A stretch of DNA of 64,000 nt. It comes from Scandinavium sp051650185 (GTDB taxonomy: Bacteria > Pseudomonadota > Gammaproteobacteria > Enterobacterales > Enterobacteriaceae). The DNA lies in contig NZ_JBOFIN010000079.1 in assembly GCF_051650185.1 (NCBI RefSeq), positions 20,078 through 84,077 of the forward strand. Direction: 5' to 3'. This document shows, piece after piece, positions 7,927-16,886 of the stretch. The notes under the pieces were generated by a model, which saw nothing but the letters and a program-made list of their open reading frames with translations, was not told the origin of the DNA and did no database searches. Each line of letters opens with the position of its first letter. Positions within the stretch are counted from its first letter, which is position 1. Both the position numbers and the translations under genes were made by a program.

Positions 7927-8817
7927 GTGCTTATCTTATTAGGTTACCTGGTTGTTCTTGGTACAGTTTTCGGCGGTTATGCAATCACCGGCGGACACCT
8001 TGGGGCACTCTATCAGCCTGCTGAACTGATTATCATTGGCGGCGCGGGGATAGGGGCGTTTATCGTTGGCAACAACGGGAAGGCCATCAAGGGCACGCTG
8101 AAAGCGCTGCCGTTACTGTTTCGCCGTTCAAAATACACCAAATCGATGTACATGGATCTGCTGGCACTGCTGTATCGCCTGATGGCCAAGTCCCGTCAGC
8201 AAGGCATGTTCTCGCTGGAGCGTGACATCGAAAACCCGACCGAAAGCGAAATCTTTGCCAGCTACCCGCGCATTCTGGCGGACAAAGTGATGCTGGAGTT
8301 TATCGTCGATTATCTGCGCCTCATCATCAGCGGCAACATGAATACCTTCGAAATCGAAGCGCTGATGGACGAAGAGATCGAAACCCACGAAAGCGAATGT
8401 GAAGTGCCAGCCAACAGCCTGGCGATGGTGGGCGATTCGCTCCCGGCCTTCGGGATTGTTGCTGCGGTTATGGGCGTGGTTCACGCACTGGGTTCAGCGG
8501 ATCGTCCAGCCGCAGAGTTAGGGGCGATGATTGCCCACGCGATGGTCGGCACGTTCCTCGGTATTCTGCTGGCTTATGGATTTATCTCGCCGCTGGCGAC
8601 CGTGCTGCGTCAAAAAAGCGCGGAAACCACCAAGATGATGCAGTGCGTCAAAATCACGCTGTTGTCGAATCTGAACGGCTATGCGCCGCCAATCGCGGTG
8701 GAATTTGGCCGTAAAACGCTTTACTCCAGCGAGCGTCCTTCGTTCATCGAACTGGAAGAGCACGTGCGTGCCGTCCGTAACCCAACCGCACAGCAGACGA
8801 CGACTGAGGACGCATGA
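7927..8817 (+). CDS. motA: Flagellar stator protein MotA
   Basis: MotA forms, with MotB, the proton-conducting stator that drives flagellar rotation. It has 296 residues (295 in E. coli) and four membrane segments: two near residues 1-50 and two near 170-225. The large cytoplasmic loop between them carries the charged residues that push on FliG. The start is GTG 7927, preceded by GGAAGGA, and E. coli motA also starts with GTG. Its last four bases overlap motB (ATGA). Expression is class III, from the sigma-28 promoter in flhC. Confidence 0.97.
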   Translation: MLILLGYLVVLGTVFGGYAITGGHLGALYQPAELIIIGGAGIGAFIVGNNGKAIKGTLKALPLLFRRSKYTKSMYMDLLALLYRLMAKSRQQGMFSLERDIENPTESEIFASYPRILADKVMLEFIVDYLRLIISGNMNTFEIEALMDEEIETHESECEVPANSLAMVGDSLPAFGIVAAVMGVVHALGSADRPAAELGAMIAHAMVGTFLGILLAYGFISPLATVLRQKSAETTKMMQCVKITLLSNLNGYAPPIAVEFGRKTLYSSERPSFIELEEHVRAVRNPTAQQTTTEDA

Positions 8818-9743
8818 AAAATCAGTCTCACCCAATCGTCGTCGTCAGGCGGCGCAAGCATAAAAGTCACGGCGGGGGCGCGCACGGCTCGTGGAAAATT
8901 GCTTACGCCGATTTTATGACCGCGATGATGGCCTTCTTTCTGGTGATGTGGCTTATCTCCATCTCCAGCCCGAAAGAGCTTATCCAGATAGCCGAATACT
9001 TCCGTACGCCGCTGGCGACAGCCGTCACCGGGGGCTCGCGTATCTCAGAAAGCGAAAGCCCGATTCCCGGTGGGGGAGATGACTACACCCAGCGCCAGGG
9101 CGAAGTGAAAAAAGAACCGAACATCGATGAGCTGAAAAAACGCATGGAGCAGAATCGCCTGAAGAAAGTGCGCGGCGATCTGGACCAGCTGATTGAATCC
9201 GACCCGAAATTAAAAGCTCTGCGTCAGTACCTGAAAATCGATCTGGTGCAGGAAGGGCTGCGTATTCAGATTATCGATAGCCAGAACCGGCCGATGTTCA
9301 AAACCGGCAGCGCGGAAGTGGAGTCGTACATGCGCGACATCCTGCGCGCCATTGCGCCGATTCTGAACGAAGTGCCGAACAAAATCAGCCTGTCCGGGCA
9401 CACCGACGACTACCCGTACGCCAACGGCGACAAAGGGTACAGCAACTGGGAGCTTTCCGCCGATCGCGCCAACGCCTCGCGTCGGGAACTGGTTGCCGGT
9501 GGGCTTGATGACGGAAAAGTGATCCGCGTGGTGGGCATGGCAAACACCATGAAACTCCAGGCGCACGGCGGCGATGATGCCATCAACCGCCGGATTAGTT
9601 TGCTGGTGCTCAATCACCAGTCCGAAGCGGCGATCCTCAACGAGAACGCCGAAAGTCAGAACGAACCTTTAAGCGTATTACAGCAGCCGGGCGCACTGCC
9701 GAACCCGGTCAGTACTGGATCGCCACAATCCGATCAGAGGTGA
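8814..9743 (+). CDS. motB: Flagellar stator protein MotB
   Basis: MotB anchors the stator to peptidoglycan and carries the proton-binding aspartate. It has 309 residues. One membrane segment begins near residue 29, with the essential aspartate in YADFMTAMMAFF at D33 (D32 in E. coli; one extra glycine lies upstream). A plug/linker follows, then an OmpA-like peptidoglycan-binding domain at about 150-270 with SGHTDDYPYANG and NRRISLLVLN. The last 40 residues are variable and proline-rich. It is coupled to motA by a 4-base overlap, and cheA follows four bases after the stop. Confidence 0.97.
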   Translation: MKNQSHPIVVVRRRKHKSHGGGAHGSWKIAYADFMTAMMAFFLVMWLISISSPKELIQIAEYFRTPLATAVTGGSRISESESPIPGGGDDYTQRQGEVKKEPNIDELKKRMEQNRLKKVRGDLDQLIESDPKLKALRQYLKIDLVQEGLRIQIIDSQNRPMFKTGSAEVESYMRDILRAIAPILNEVPNKISLSGHTDDYPYANGDKGYSNWELSADRANASRRELVAGGLDDGKVIRVVGMANTMKLQAHGGDDAINRRISLLVLNHQSEAAILNENAESQNEPLSVLQQPGALPNPVSTGSPQSDQR

Positions 9744-9747
9744 GAGC

Positions 9748-11763
9748 GTGAGTATGGATATCAGCGATTTTTATCAGACGTTTTTTGATGAAGCCGACGA
9801 ATTGTTGGCGGATATGGAGCAGCACCTGCTGGATCTGGTACCGGAAGCCCCTGACTCAGAGCAACTGAACGCCATCTTTCGTGCCGCACACTCCATCAAG
9901 GGCGGCGCAGGCACCTTTGGCTTTAGCGTTTTGCAGGAAACCACGCACCTGATGGAAAACCTGCTGGACGAAGCACGGCGCGGTGAGATGCAGCTCAATA
10001 CCGACATTATCAACCTGTTTTTGGAAACGAAAGACATTATGCAGGAACAGCTCGATGCCTATAAAAGCTCGCAGGAGCCGGATGCTGCCAGCTTTGAATA
10101 CATCTGTCACGCCCTGCGCCAGCTGGCGCTCGAAGCGAAAGGCGAAGCACTGGCTCCCGCTGCGGCTGGGGCAAAACTGACGGTGGTCGAAAGCGACGAA
10201 GCGGAAGACGACGCCGTTGCACCTGTCGCCGCCGAAGGGCAGCTGCGCATTGTGCTCTCAAGGCTGAAAGCCGGTGAGCCGGACATGCTGCAGGAAGAAT
10301 TAAGCAACCTGGCGCAAATCAGCCAGGTGGTGAAAACCGCTGATTCTCTCAGCGCCAGTCTTGATGGTGCCGTCTCGCAGGATGATATCGTGGCGGTGCT
10401 GTGCTTTGTCATCGAAGCCGATCAAATCGCGTTTGAAACCGCCTCAACGGCCGTCGCCGGGACAGCGGCAGCGCCTGCGGTGGTGGAAACCCCAGCAGCA
10501 CCGGTGTTGAAAGCCGTGCCAAAAGAGACTGTTGCCTCGCCGCGCGTTGAACGTGAAAAACCGGCGAAGGTGAGTGAATCCACCAGTATTCGTGTCGCCG
10601 TTGAGAAGGTCGATCAGCTGATCAACCTGGTCGGTGAACTGGTGATCACTCAATCGATGCTGGCGCAGCGCTCCAACGAACTCGACCCGGTCGAGCACGG
10701 TGACCTGATCACCAGCATGGGCCAGCTGGAGCGTAACGCCCGGGATCTGCAAGAGTCGGTGATGTCGATTCGAATGATGCCGATGGAGTACGTGTTCAGC
10801 CGCTTCCCGCGGCTGGTGCGCGACCTGGCCGGCAAGCTCAACAAACAGGTCGAACTGACGCTGATGGGCAGCTCCACCGAGCTCGATAAGAGCCTGATTG
10901 AACGCATCATCGACCCGTTAACGCACCTGGTGCGTAACAGCCTCGACCACGGTATCGAATCGCCAGAAAACCGCCTGGCCGCCGGGAAATCTGCGGTCGG
11001 CAACCTGATCCTCTCCGCTGAGCATCAGGGCGGCAATATCTGCATTGAAGTCACCGACGATGGCGCTGGCTTGAATCGCGATCGCATACTGGCGAAAGCC
11101 CTTTCGCAAGGCATGGCGGTCAACGAAAACATGACGGATGAAGAAGTCGGGATGCTGATTTTCGCGCCGGGCTTCTCCACGGCGGAACAAGTGACCGACG
11201 TTTCCGGACGCGGTGTTGGCATGGACGTGGTGAAACGTAACATCCAGGAGATGGGCGGCCACGTCGAAATCAAATCGAAGCAGGGCGCAGGCACCACCAT
11301 TCGTATTCTGCTGCCGCTGACGCTGGCGATTCTGGATGGCATGTCCGTCAAGGTAAGCGGCGAAGTCTTCATTCTGCCGCTGAATGCGGTCATGGAATCA
11401 CTGCAACCGCGCGAAGAAGATTTGCATCCTCTGGCGGGTGGCGAGCGCGTACTGGAAGTGCGCGGCGAATACCTGCCGCTGGTGGAACTGTGGAAAGTGT
11501 TTGATGTTCAGGGGGCGAAAACTGAAGCCACTCAGGGCATCGTGGTGATCCTGCAAAGTGCAGGCCGACGCTACGCGCTGCTGGTGGATCAGCTGATCGG
11601 CCAGCATCAGGTCGTCGTTAAAAATCTGGAAAGCAACTACCGCAAAGTGCCGGGCATCTCTGCCGCGACCATCCTCGGAGATGGCAGCGTCGCGCTGATT
11701 GTCGATGTCCAGGCGTTGCAGGGTTTGAATCGTGAACAACGTGTGGCGCACACCGCCGCCTGA
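9748..11763 (+). CDS. cheA: Chemotaxis histidine kinase CheA
   Basis: CheA autophosphorylates in receptor arrays and passes phosphate to CheY and CheB. Domains in order: P1 with phospho-site H48 (AAHSIKGG), P2 near 165-235 for CheY/CheB docking, P3 dimerisation near 285-350, P4 kinase with NSLDHGIE, DDGAGL and GRGVGMDVVK, and P5 (CheW-like). It has 671 residues, 17 more than E. coli. The extra length is in the alanine-rich linkers on either side of P2. The start is GTG 9748. M98 matches the internal start that yields short CheA in E. coli. It belongs to the motAB-cheAW unit. Confidence 0.97.
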   Translation: MSMDISDFYQTFFDEADELLADMEQHLLDLVPEAPDSEQLNAIFRAAHSIKGGAGTFGFSVLQETTHLMENLLDEARRGEMQLNTDIINLFLETKDIMQEQLDAYKSSQEPDAASFEYICHALRQLALEAKGEALAPAAAGAKLTVVESDEAEDDAVAPVAAEGQLRIVLSRLKAGEPDMLQEELSNLAQISQVVKTADSLSASLDGAVSQDDIVAVLCFVIEADQIAFETASTAVAGTAAAPAVVETPAAPVLKAVPKETVASPRVEREKPAKVSESTSIRVAVEKVDQLINLVGELVITQSMLAQRSNELDPVEHGDLITSMGQLERNARDLQESVMSIRMMPMEYVFSRFPRLVRDLAGKLNKQVELTLMGSSTELDKSLIERIIDPLTHLVRNSLDHGIESPENRLAAGKSAVGNLILSAEHQGGNICIEVTDDGAGLNRDRILAKALSQGMAVNENMTDEEVGMLIFAPGFSTAEQVTDVSGRGVGMDVVKRNIQEMGGHVEIKSKQGAGTTIRILLPLTLAILDGMSVKVSGEVFILPLNAVMESLQPREEDLHPLAGGERVLEVRGEYLPLVELWKVFDVQGAKTEATQGIVVILQSAGRRYALLVDQLIGQHQVVVKNLESNYRKVPGISAATILGDGSVALIVDVQALQGLNREQRVAHTAA

Positions 11764-11784
11764 TTGCAAGAAGAAGGGAAAAAA

Positions 11785-12288
11785 ATGACCGGTATGACGA
11801 ATGTAGCAAAACTGGCGGGCGAACCCTCGGGCCAGGAGTTTCTGGTCTTCACGTTGGGGAATGAAGAGTACGGCATTGATATCCTGAAAGTGCAGGAGAT
11901 CCGTGGTTACGACCAGGTGACGCGCATCGCCAACACGCCGTCATTCATCAAAGGTGTGACCAACCTGCGCGGCGTGATCGTGCCGATTGTCGACCTGCGC
12001 GTGAAGTTTAGCCAGGAAGACGTCGAGTACAATGACAACACCGTGGTTATCGTGCTCAATCTCAGCCAGCGCGTGGTGGGAATTGTGGTCGATGGCGTTT
12101 CTGATGTGCTTTCACTGGCCGCTGAACAGATTCGCCCGGCGCCAGAATTTGCGGTCACGCTGTCCACCGAATACCTGACCGGCCTGGGTGCGCTCGGTGA
12201 ACGTATGCTGATTCTGGTGAACATCGAAAAACTGCTCAACAGCGAAGAGATGTCGCTGCTCGACAGCGCGGCTGTCAGCGTGGCGTAA
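11785..12288 (+). CDS. cheW: Chemotaxis coupling protein CheW
   Basis: CheW links chemoreceptors to CheA in polar arrays. It is a single CheW-like SH3-type domain of 167 residues, the E. coli length, with long identical runs such as FVFTLG-like N-terminal strands and KFSQEDVEYND. The start is ATG 11785 (MTGMTNV), after AGAAGGG. The longer open frame from 11764 begins before this ribosome site and is not used. It is the last gene of motAB-cheAW. A hairpin follows at once, and the next gene is not tar, as it is in E. coli, but a pilus operon. Confidence 0.97.
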   Translation: MTGMTNVAKLAGEPSGQEFLVFTLGNEEYGIDILKVQEIRGYDQVTRIANTPSFIKGVTNLRGVIVPIVDLRVKFSQEDVEYNDNTVVIVLNLSQRVVGIVVDGVSDVLSLAAEQIRPAPEFAVTLSTEYLTGLGALGERMLILVNIEKLLNSEEMSLLDSAAVSVA

Positions 12289-12293
12289 CGGAT

Positions 12294-12320
12294 TTCCCCC
12301 TGTGAGTGCAGGGGGAATTT
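12294..12320 (+). terminator. Terminator of motAB-cheAW
   Basis: TTCCCCCTG (12294-12302) pairs with CAGGGGGAA (12309-12317) around a 6-base loop, six bases after the cheW stop, followed by TTTG. The stem is strong but the T-run is short, so some read-through into the pilus operon is possible. Confidence 0.75.
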
Positions 12321-12630
12321 GTCTTCATATTTACCCTTCCTTAATTGCTGATTAGCCCCACTAATATGTCCCACTTTGCGATATGTGATTAAGATCACAA
12401 TGAAAGCAATATATTCTTTGCAGTGTGTCATTTTATCCTGCCGCTTTGCTTTCAATTTACTGATAAATAATCACTTTTATGTAAATAGCGAAAAAGGCTT
12501 AAATTATCGCCCTGAGTTGGTTGAATGAAATCTCCTGAACTAAATTTCAGATAAGGCACCCGCGCCGGGGCCTGATAACCTTCTGACGCAAAACAATAAA
12601 GCGTCAGGACTCTGACTCTGGAGACGACCG
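12321..12630 (+). other. Pilus operon control region and leader
   Basis: This gap holds the CRP site at 12384-12399, an AT-rich stretch from 12400 to 12510 where a promoter would be expected, and a 7-bp hairpin CTGACGC/GCGTCAG at 12583-12607 just before the first pilin ribosome site (TGGAGA at 12619-12624). I could not pick a convincing -35/-10 pair. No sigma-28 motif is present, so the operon does not look like a flagellar class III unit. No coding frame is seen. Confidence 0.55.
12384..12399. promoter_or_regulatory. CRP-binding site upstream of the pilus operon
   Basis: TGTGA (12384-12388), TTAAGA, TCACA (12395-12399) is an exact CRP consensus. It lies about 240 bases before the first pilin gene and about 100 after cheW. 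Activation of the pilus genes by CRP-cAMP is inferred; no start site was located. Confidence 0.8.
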
Positions 12631-13200
12631 ATGAACAAAATACGTCTTCTTATCGCTACAGGAAGTTTGCTGGCCCTGGTGTCATCAGGCGCGCAGGCGG
12701 TGACCAGCAGCGGGACGATAGCTGCGACCCTCACGCTCACTAACGGGTGTCTGATCAACGGGCAGCCAACCCAAAGTGGGATCAATTTCGGTACTCTGGA
12801 TTTTGGTACGCATCCCGCGACCTTCTCGCAGCTGACCACACAGCTTACCGGCGCCAGCGGCGGCAACAGCTTTAGCGTGCAATGTACAACCAGCAGCTAC
12901 ACGGTGCAGATAACCGGTAACGCCAACAGCACGGCACCCGGCACGGTGATAGGTACGCCAGGTACGCCCGCACGCTATCTGATTAACACCACTAACGCGG
13001 CGCAAGGGGTGGCATACAGCCTCTACAGCGACAGCGGCTACAGCAATGTCGTGGCCAATGGCGCGCCACTGCCGATTGCCTCCACCACCGGCGGGGTCGA
13101 TAACTACACGCTGTATGGCCGAATTTCGGGCGGTGGCAACAGCGTCACCGTGGTGCCGGGCACGTATACCGACACAATCAACGTCAGCGTCACGTACTAA
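12631..13200 (+). CDS. Spore coat U domain pilin (CsuA/B-like, probable major subunit)
   Basis: This is a secreted pilin of the archaic chaperone-usher class (SCPU domain, as in Acinetobacter CsuA/B). It has 189 residues. The signal peptide ends at SSGAQA (about residue 24). The mature protein opens with a hydrophobic alternating strand (SSGTIAATLTLTNGC) suited to donor-strand exchange, then the family motif INFGTLDFG, and ends TDTINVSVTY. Two cysteines, in TNGC and VQC, can form the usual disulfide. As the first gene, with the best ribosome site, it is the likely shaft subunit. Function is assigned from the family and from the chaperone and usher genes downstream. Confidence 0.82.
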   Translation: MNKIRLLIATGSLLALVSSGAQAVTSSGTIAATLTLTNGCLINGQPTQSGINFGTLDFGTHPATFSQLTTQLTGASGGNSFSVQCTTSSYTVQITGNANSTAPGTVIGTPGTPARYLINTTNAAQGVAYSLYSDSGYSNVVANGAPLPIASTTGGVDNYTLYGRISGGGNSVTVVPGTYTDTINVSVTY

Positions 13201-13208
13201 CACCCCTT

Positions 13209-13757
13209 ATGACTCCGGGTGCATCAGGCTTCCTGCGGGAAGCCCGGGGCTGGCTACGCCTTTTGATCCCCGTTGCGTTGCTGTTCAGCACAACGGTGCA
13301 GGCGCTGACGGTCACCACCCAGTCATTCAAGGTGAATGCCACCATTACGCCAGGCTGTTCGGTGGCGACAGGCAGCGGCGGGGCGATGGGGACGCTGAAT
13401 TTTGGCAGCTACAGCGGGGTAAAAACGGGGCAGGTGAGCACCCAGTTTGTGCCGAATGCGTCGCTCTTGTTGGCCTGTACGCCTGGTGTGGCGCTAAGCA
13501 TGAGCATCAACGGCGGGCAGAATTACACCACGGTGCGCAACATGCAGCGCTCAGGCGGAACGGACAGAGTGCCGTATCGCCTGTACAGCAGCAGTTCGCT
13601 GGCGGCGAACAGTGAAATTGGCGTCAACCAGAGCGTCTCCGTGGCCTACAGCAACAGCAACAATATCGCGCTGACAATTTTTGGCGCAGCGCAACTGACC
13701 GGGTTCAGCCCGGCGGGAACCTATAGCGATCAACTCACTGTGACGTTGTCATGGTAA
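13209..13757 (+). CDS. Spore coat U domain pilin, minor subunit
   Basis: A second SCPU-domain pilin, 182 residues. The N-terminal export signal is long, with a hydrophobic core at about residues 19-33 (LLIPVALLFSTTVQA). The mature part starts with a donor-strand-like segment (LTVTTQSFKVNATITPGC), has the motif LNFGSYSG and ends DQLTVTLSW. The ATG lies eight bases after the previous stop with no clear ribosome site, and a GC-rich hairpin sits 18 bases into the gene. Both suggest lower output than the first pilin. It is probably a minor or adaptor subunit like CsuA or CsuB. Confidence 0.8.
   Translation: MTPGASGFLREARGWLRLLIPVALLFSTTVQALTVTTQSFKVNATITPGCSVATGSGGAMGTLNFGSYSGVKTGQVSTQFVPNASLLLACTPGVALSMSINGGQNYTTVRNMQRSGGTDRVPYRLYSSSSLAANSEIGVNQSVSVAYSNSNNIALTIFGAAQLTGFSPAGTYSDQLTVTLSW
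13227..13244 (+). other. GC-rich hairpin at the start of the second pilin gene
   Basis: GGCTTCC (13227-13233) and GGAAGCC (13238-13244) form a perfect 7-bp stem with a tetraloop, beginning at codon 7 of the second pilin. There is no T-run, so it is not a standard terminator. It could slow ribosomes or protect the 3' end of a processed major-pilin mRNA. Confidence 0.5.
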
Positions 13758-13773
13758 GACAGGGAGAAACAGC

Positions 13774-14523
13774 ATGAATGTAAGGTGGCTGCCTCAGACC
13801 TTATTCTGCGCCTTATGCCTTGCACCGCAGGCTCACAGCGCCGCGACGGTGCTTATCTGGCCTATCGATCCCATTCTGACGGCGGACAAAAACGCCACCG
13901 AACTGTGGATTGAAAATCAGGGAACCACCGCCACCACCATGCAGGTTCGCATCGTGCGCTGGCAGCAGGAAAGCGGCTTTGAGCGCTATCAGCAACAGCA
14001 GGACGTGGTGGCCAGCCCGCCCATTTTGCGGATCGATAAAGGCGGCAAGCAGCTTATCCGTTTGATTAAGCAAGCCGCCGTGCCGCAGAGCAAAGAGCAG
14101 GCTTACCGCATTATTGTCGATGAAATTCCACAGCCGACCGATACCAGCAAGCCGCAAATCGGACTGAAGTTACAGATGCGCTACTCCATCCCGCTGTTCG
14201 TTTACGGGCAGGGCATGCCGGTAGTGACGGAAGGTGAAAACCACGTGCTGGTGAGCCCAAACAATCTCAGCTGGCGTGTCACCTCTCTCGACGGAAAACC
14301 CGCCATTGAAGTGCGTAATCGCGACCTTGTCCATGTTCGCCTGAGCAACGTGTCGGTTCGACAGGGCAGCAGCGAGCGGGAAGTGGCACCGGGGTTGCTC
14401 GGCTATGTGCTGCCAGGGCAAACCCGAATCTGGGCGCTCCCGGCGGGCGTTACGCACCCCACAGAGCTTAGCGCCACCGTCAATGCACAGGACGCGAAAT
14501 GGCAGTCCGCCGCGGGCAACTAA
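13774..14523 (+). CDS. Periplasmic pilus chaperone (PapD superfamily, archaic type)
   Basis: This chaperone binds pilins in the periplasm and delivers them to the usher. It has 249 residues. A signal peptide ends near AHSA (about residue 23). The first immunoglobulin-like domain begins ATVLIWPIDPILTADKNATELWIEN, the usual PapD-type start, and contains the G1-strand area RIDKGGKQLIRLIKQA. The second domain covers about 150-245. It starts 16 bases after the second pilin, and its 3' end overlaps the usher gene by 25 bases, so translation is coupled. The closest described system is CsuC, but I give no symbol because orthology is not shown. Confidence 0.88.
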   Translation: MNVRWLPQTLFCALCLAPQAHSAATVLIWPIDPILTADKNATELWIENQGTTATTMQVRIVRWQQESGFERYQQQQDVVASPPILRIDKGGKQLIRLIKQAAVPQSKEQAYRIIVDEIPQPTDTSKPQIGLKLQMRYSIPLFVYGQGMPVVTEGENHVLVSPNNLSWRVTSLDGKPAIEVRNRDLVHVRLSNVSVRQGSSEREVAPGLLGYVLPGQTRIWALPAGVTHPTELSATVNAQDAKWQSAAGN

Positions 14524-16886
14524 CGAAAATTGCCATGTGCCTGCTGCTTTCCGGTTCAGGGCTTTGTCGTGCAGAGCCTGGGGACGATCTTCTGCCGCCG
14601 CCGCCGGATGCGAACGCGATTCAGAAACAGTCGGTGTACCAGCTTGGGCTGGTTATCAACCACTACGATACGCAGAAGGTGGTGCCCGTGACTCAGCGCG
14701 ACGGCCGCTGGTATATCGCCAGCGCAGATTTGCAAAGTGCAGGGCTCCCGGCGGCAAAACTGCCTGTCGGGGAAGTGGATCTTTCCTCGATTGAGGCGAT
14801 TAAAACCGAGTATGACGGCAACGGGCAGCGCTTGTTGCTGACGGTGCCGCCGGACTGGTTTGCCGCAAAAGAGGCCATGTTTCAGAATGGCACCCAACGT
14901 GCCGTTCCGCAGGCGGGCAGCGGTGCGCTGTTCAATTACGATTTCTACACCAGCCAGACAGAGCACGGGGCCGGGCAGGCCGCGCTCTGGCATGAGCTTC
15001 GCTTTTTCAGTGGCAAAAACTCACTCTCCTCCACAGGCTATGTGCGCCAGAGTCTTAGCGGCGGCGATCAGCTGGATGACGGCTACATTCGCTATGACAC
15101 CACGCTCAGCTACACCGACGACGACTCGGCAACAGAATGGAATTTCGGCGACACCATCAGCGATGTGCTGAGCTGGAGCAACAGCGTCCGGGTCGGCGGG
15201 GTGCGATTCGGGCGTGATTTTTCGGTGAGGCCGGATTTAGTCACCTGGCCGCTGCCGACCTTTTCCGGTGATGCAGCGGTACCCACGTCGGTGGATTTAT
15301 TTATTGATGGCTATCGCGCGGGGTCCACTCAGCTGCAACCCGGCCCGTTCACGCTGACCAACTTGCCGTATATCAACGGGGCAGGGAATGCGGTGCTGGT
15401 CACCACCGATGCGCTCGGGCGGCAGGTCAGCACGACGCTGCCCTTTTATGTCGCCAGTGAAATGCTCAAACCGGGGCTCAGTGACGGTGCAGCAACCTTC
15501 GGCGCCCTTCGTCGCAATTATGGCATCGAGAACTTCGACTACGGCCCGGCGGTGGGCAGCGGCACTTACCGCTATGGGGTCAATGATTATCTGACGCTGG
15601 AAGGGCATGCGGAAGGCGCTGAGTCGCTGGCGCTTGGCGGAGCAGGGGCGCTGGTGAAGCTTGGGCAATTCGGGATCGTTAACGGCAGCTACACCCACAG
15701 TCAGATGTACGGCGAGGGCGGGCAGCAGCTCAACTGGGGCTATCAGTACAGCACCGGCATTTTTAGCTTCGTCACCCAGCATACTCACCGTGACAAAACC
15801 TTTGGCAACCTGGCGCTTTACGATCAACCGCGCCTGTACGATGACCAAAATAACCCCATCGCCAGCCTGAGCCAGAGCAGTGACCAGTATTCGCTGTCGC
15901 TGAACATGGGCGACTACGGCAACCTCGGCGCGGCGTGGATTGGGGTGAAGAGTTTCGACAGTCAGAAAACCGAGCTGCTGAACCTGTCGTGGAGCCGCAG
16001 TTTATGGGGCGCCAGCAGTATTTATCTTGCCGCCAGCCGCGATCAGCAACGTGATGACTGGACGGTGGCGCTGTCGCTGCAAATTCCGATTGGCGATCGC
16101 GACAGCGTGGCGGTCACCACTGAAAATACGCCTGATTTGGGCAGCACTCAGCGCATTAACTACAACCACACCATGCCCTCCGACGGCGGTTTCAGCTGGA
16201 ACATGGCGTGGGCGCGTCAGTCGCAGACCAGCAACTACCAGCAGGCCACGCTTGGCTGGCGTAATAACAATATCGAATTGCAGGGCGGCGGCTATGGCGA
16301 ACAGGATGCGATGACCTGGTGGGGAGAGGCGATGGGCTCGCTGGTGTTGATGGACGGGCAACTCTTTGCGGCCAACAAAATCAACGATGCCTTTGTGGTG
16401 GTCAGCACCGACGGGCAGCCTGAAGTGCCCGTCAGCTATGAACACCAGCCGATTGGCAGTACCAATGACAAAGGCTATTTGCTGATAAGCGGCGTGTCGG
16501 CCTGGTATCCGGCCAATTACAGCATCAACGCGCTGGATCTTCCTGCCGACACGCAGCTTAAACAGACAGAACAGCGGGTGGCGTTACGGCGTAACAGCGG
16601 CTATCTGCTTGAATTTCCTATGGAACAGGAGCGCGTTGCCAGCGTTGTCCTGCATGATGAACAGGACAAACCGCTGCCGGTGGCAAGCGTGGTTTCACGT
16701 CTAGGGCTGCCTGATTCACCGGTGGGCTATGACGGTATTGCCTGGCTTGAAAATCTCTCCAGTGTGAACCCGTTGACGGTGACGACCCCGGACGGTAAAC
16801 GGTGCCGTACCACGTTAACGATCCGCGCCAATCCAGTCCATAAGTTGCAGACTTATGGGCCGTTGCTTTGCCGGGAGGTGAAATGA
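14499..16886 (+). CDS. Outer-membrane pilus usher (FimD/PapC superfamily, archaic type)
   Basis: The usher is the outer-membrane pore that orders and secretes pilin subunits. It has 795 residues, in the usual range for archaic-class ushers. A signal peptide precedes residues EPGDD (about 26). The order is an N-terminal chaperone-binding domain (about 30-150), a beta-barrel broken by a plug region (from about 250, beginning PTSVDLFIDGYRAGS), and C-terminal domains ending in the cysteine pair CRTTL and LCREVK. It overlaps the chaperone upstream by 25 bases and the tip protein downstream by four (ATGA). The class is firm; the CsuD-like subtype is inferred from the SCPU subunits around it. Confidence 0.92.
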   Translation: MAVRRGQLTKIAMCLLLSGSGLCRAEPGDDLLPPPPDANAIQKQSVYQLGLVINHYDTQKVVPVTQRDGRWYIASADLQSAGLPAAKLPVGEVDLSSIEAIKTEYDGNGQRLLLTVPPDWFAAKEAMFQNGTQRAVPQAGSGALFNYDFYTSQTEHGAGQAALWHELRFFSGKNSLSSTGYVRQSLSGGDQLDDGYIRYDTTLSYTDDDSATEWNFGDTISDVLSWSNSVRVGGVRFGRDFSVRPDLVTWPLPTFSGDAAVPTSVDLFIDGYRAGSTQLQPGPFTLTNLPYINGAGNAVLVTTDALGRQVSTTLPFYVASEMLKPGLSDGAATFGALRRNYGIENFDYGPAVGSGTYRYGVNDYLTLEGHAEGAESLALGGAGALVKLGQFGIVNGSYTHSQMYGEGGQQLNWGYQYSTGIFSFVTQHTHRDKTFGNLALYDQPRLYDDQNNPIASLSQSSDQYSLSLNMGDYGNLGAAWIGVKSFDSQKTELLNLSWSRSLWGASSIYLAASRDQQRDDWTVALSLQIPIGDRDSVAVTTENTPDLGSTQRINYNHTMPSDGGFSWNMAWARQSQTSNYQQATLGWRNNNIELQGGGYGEQDAMTWWGEAMGSLVLMDGQLFAANKINDAFVVVSTDGQPEVPVSYEHQPIGSTNDKGYLLISGVSAWYPANYSINALDLPADTQLKQTEQRVALRRNSGYLLEFPMEQERVASVVLHDEQDKPLPVASVVSRLGLPDSPVGYDGIAWLENLSSVNPLTVTTPDGKRCRTTLTIRANPVHKLQTYGPLLCREVK

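Noticed and set aside
12289..12630. Search for a sigma-28 promoter driving the pilus operon
   Set aside because: No TAAAGTTT/GCCGATAA pair was found, unlike at 7732 and 17876.
13046..13615. A 189-residue alternative frame across the two pilin genes
   Set aside because: It lies out of frame with two clear SCPU pilins and has no signal peptide or domain.
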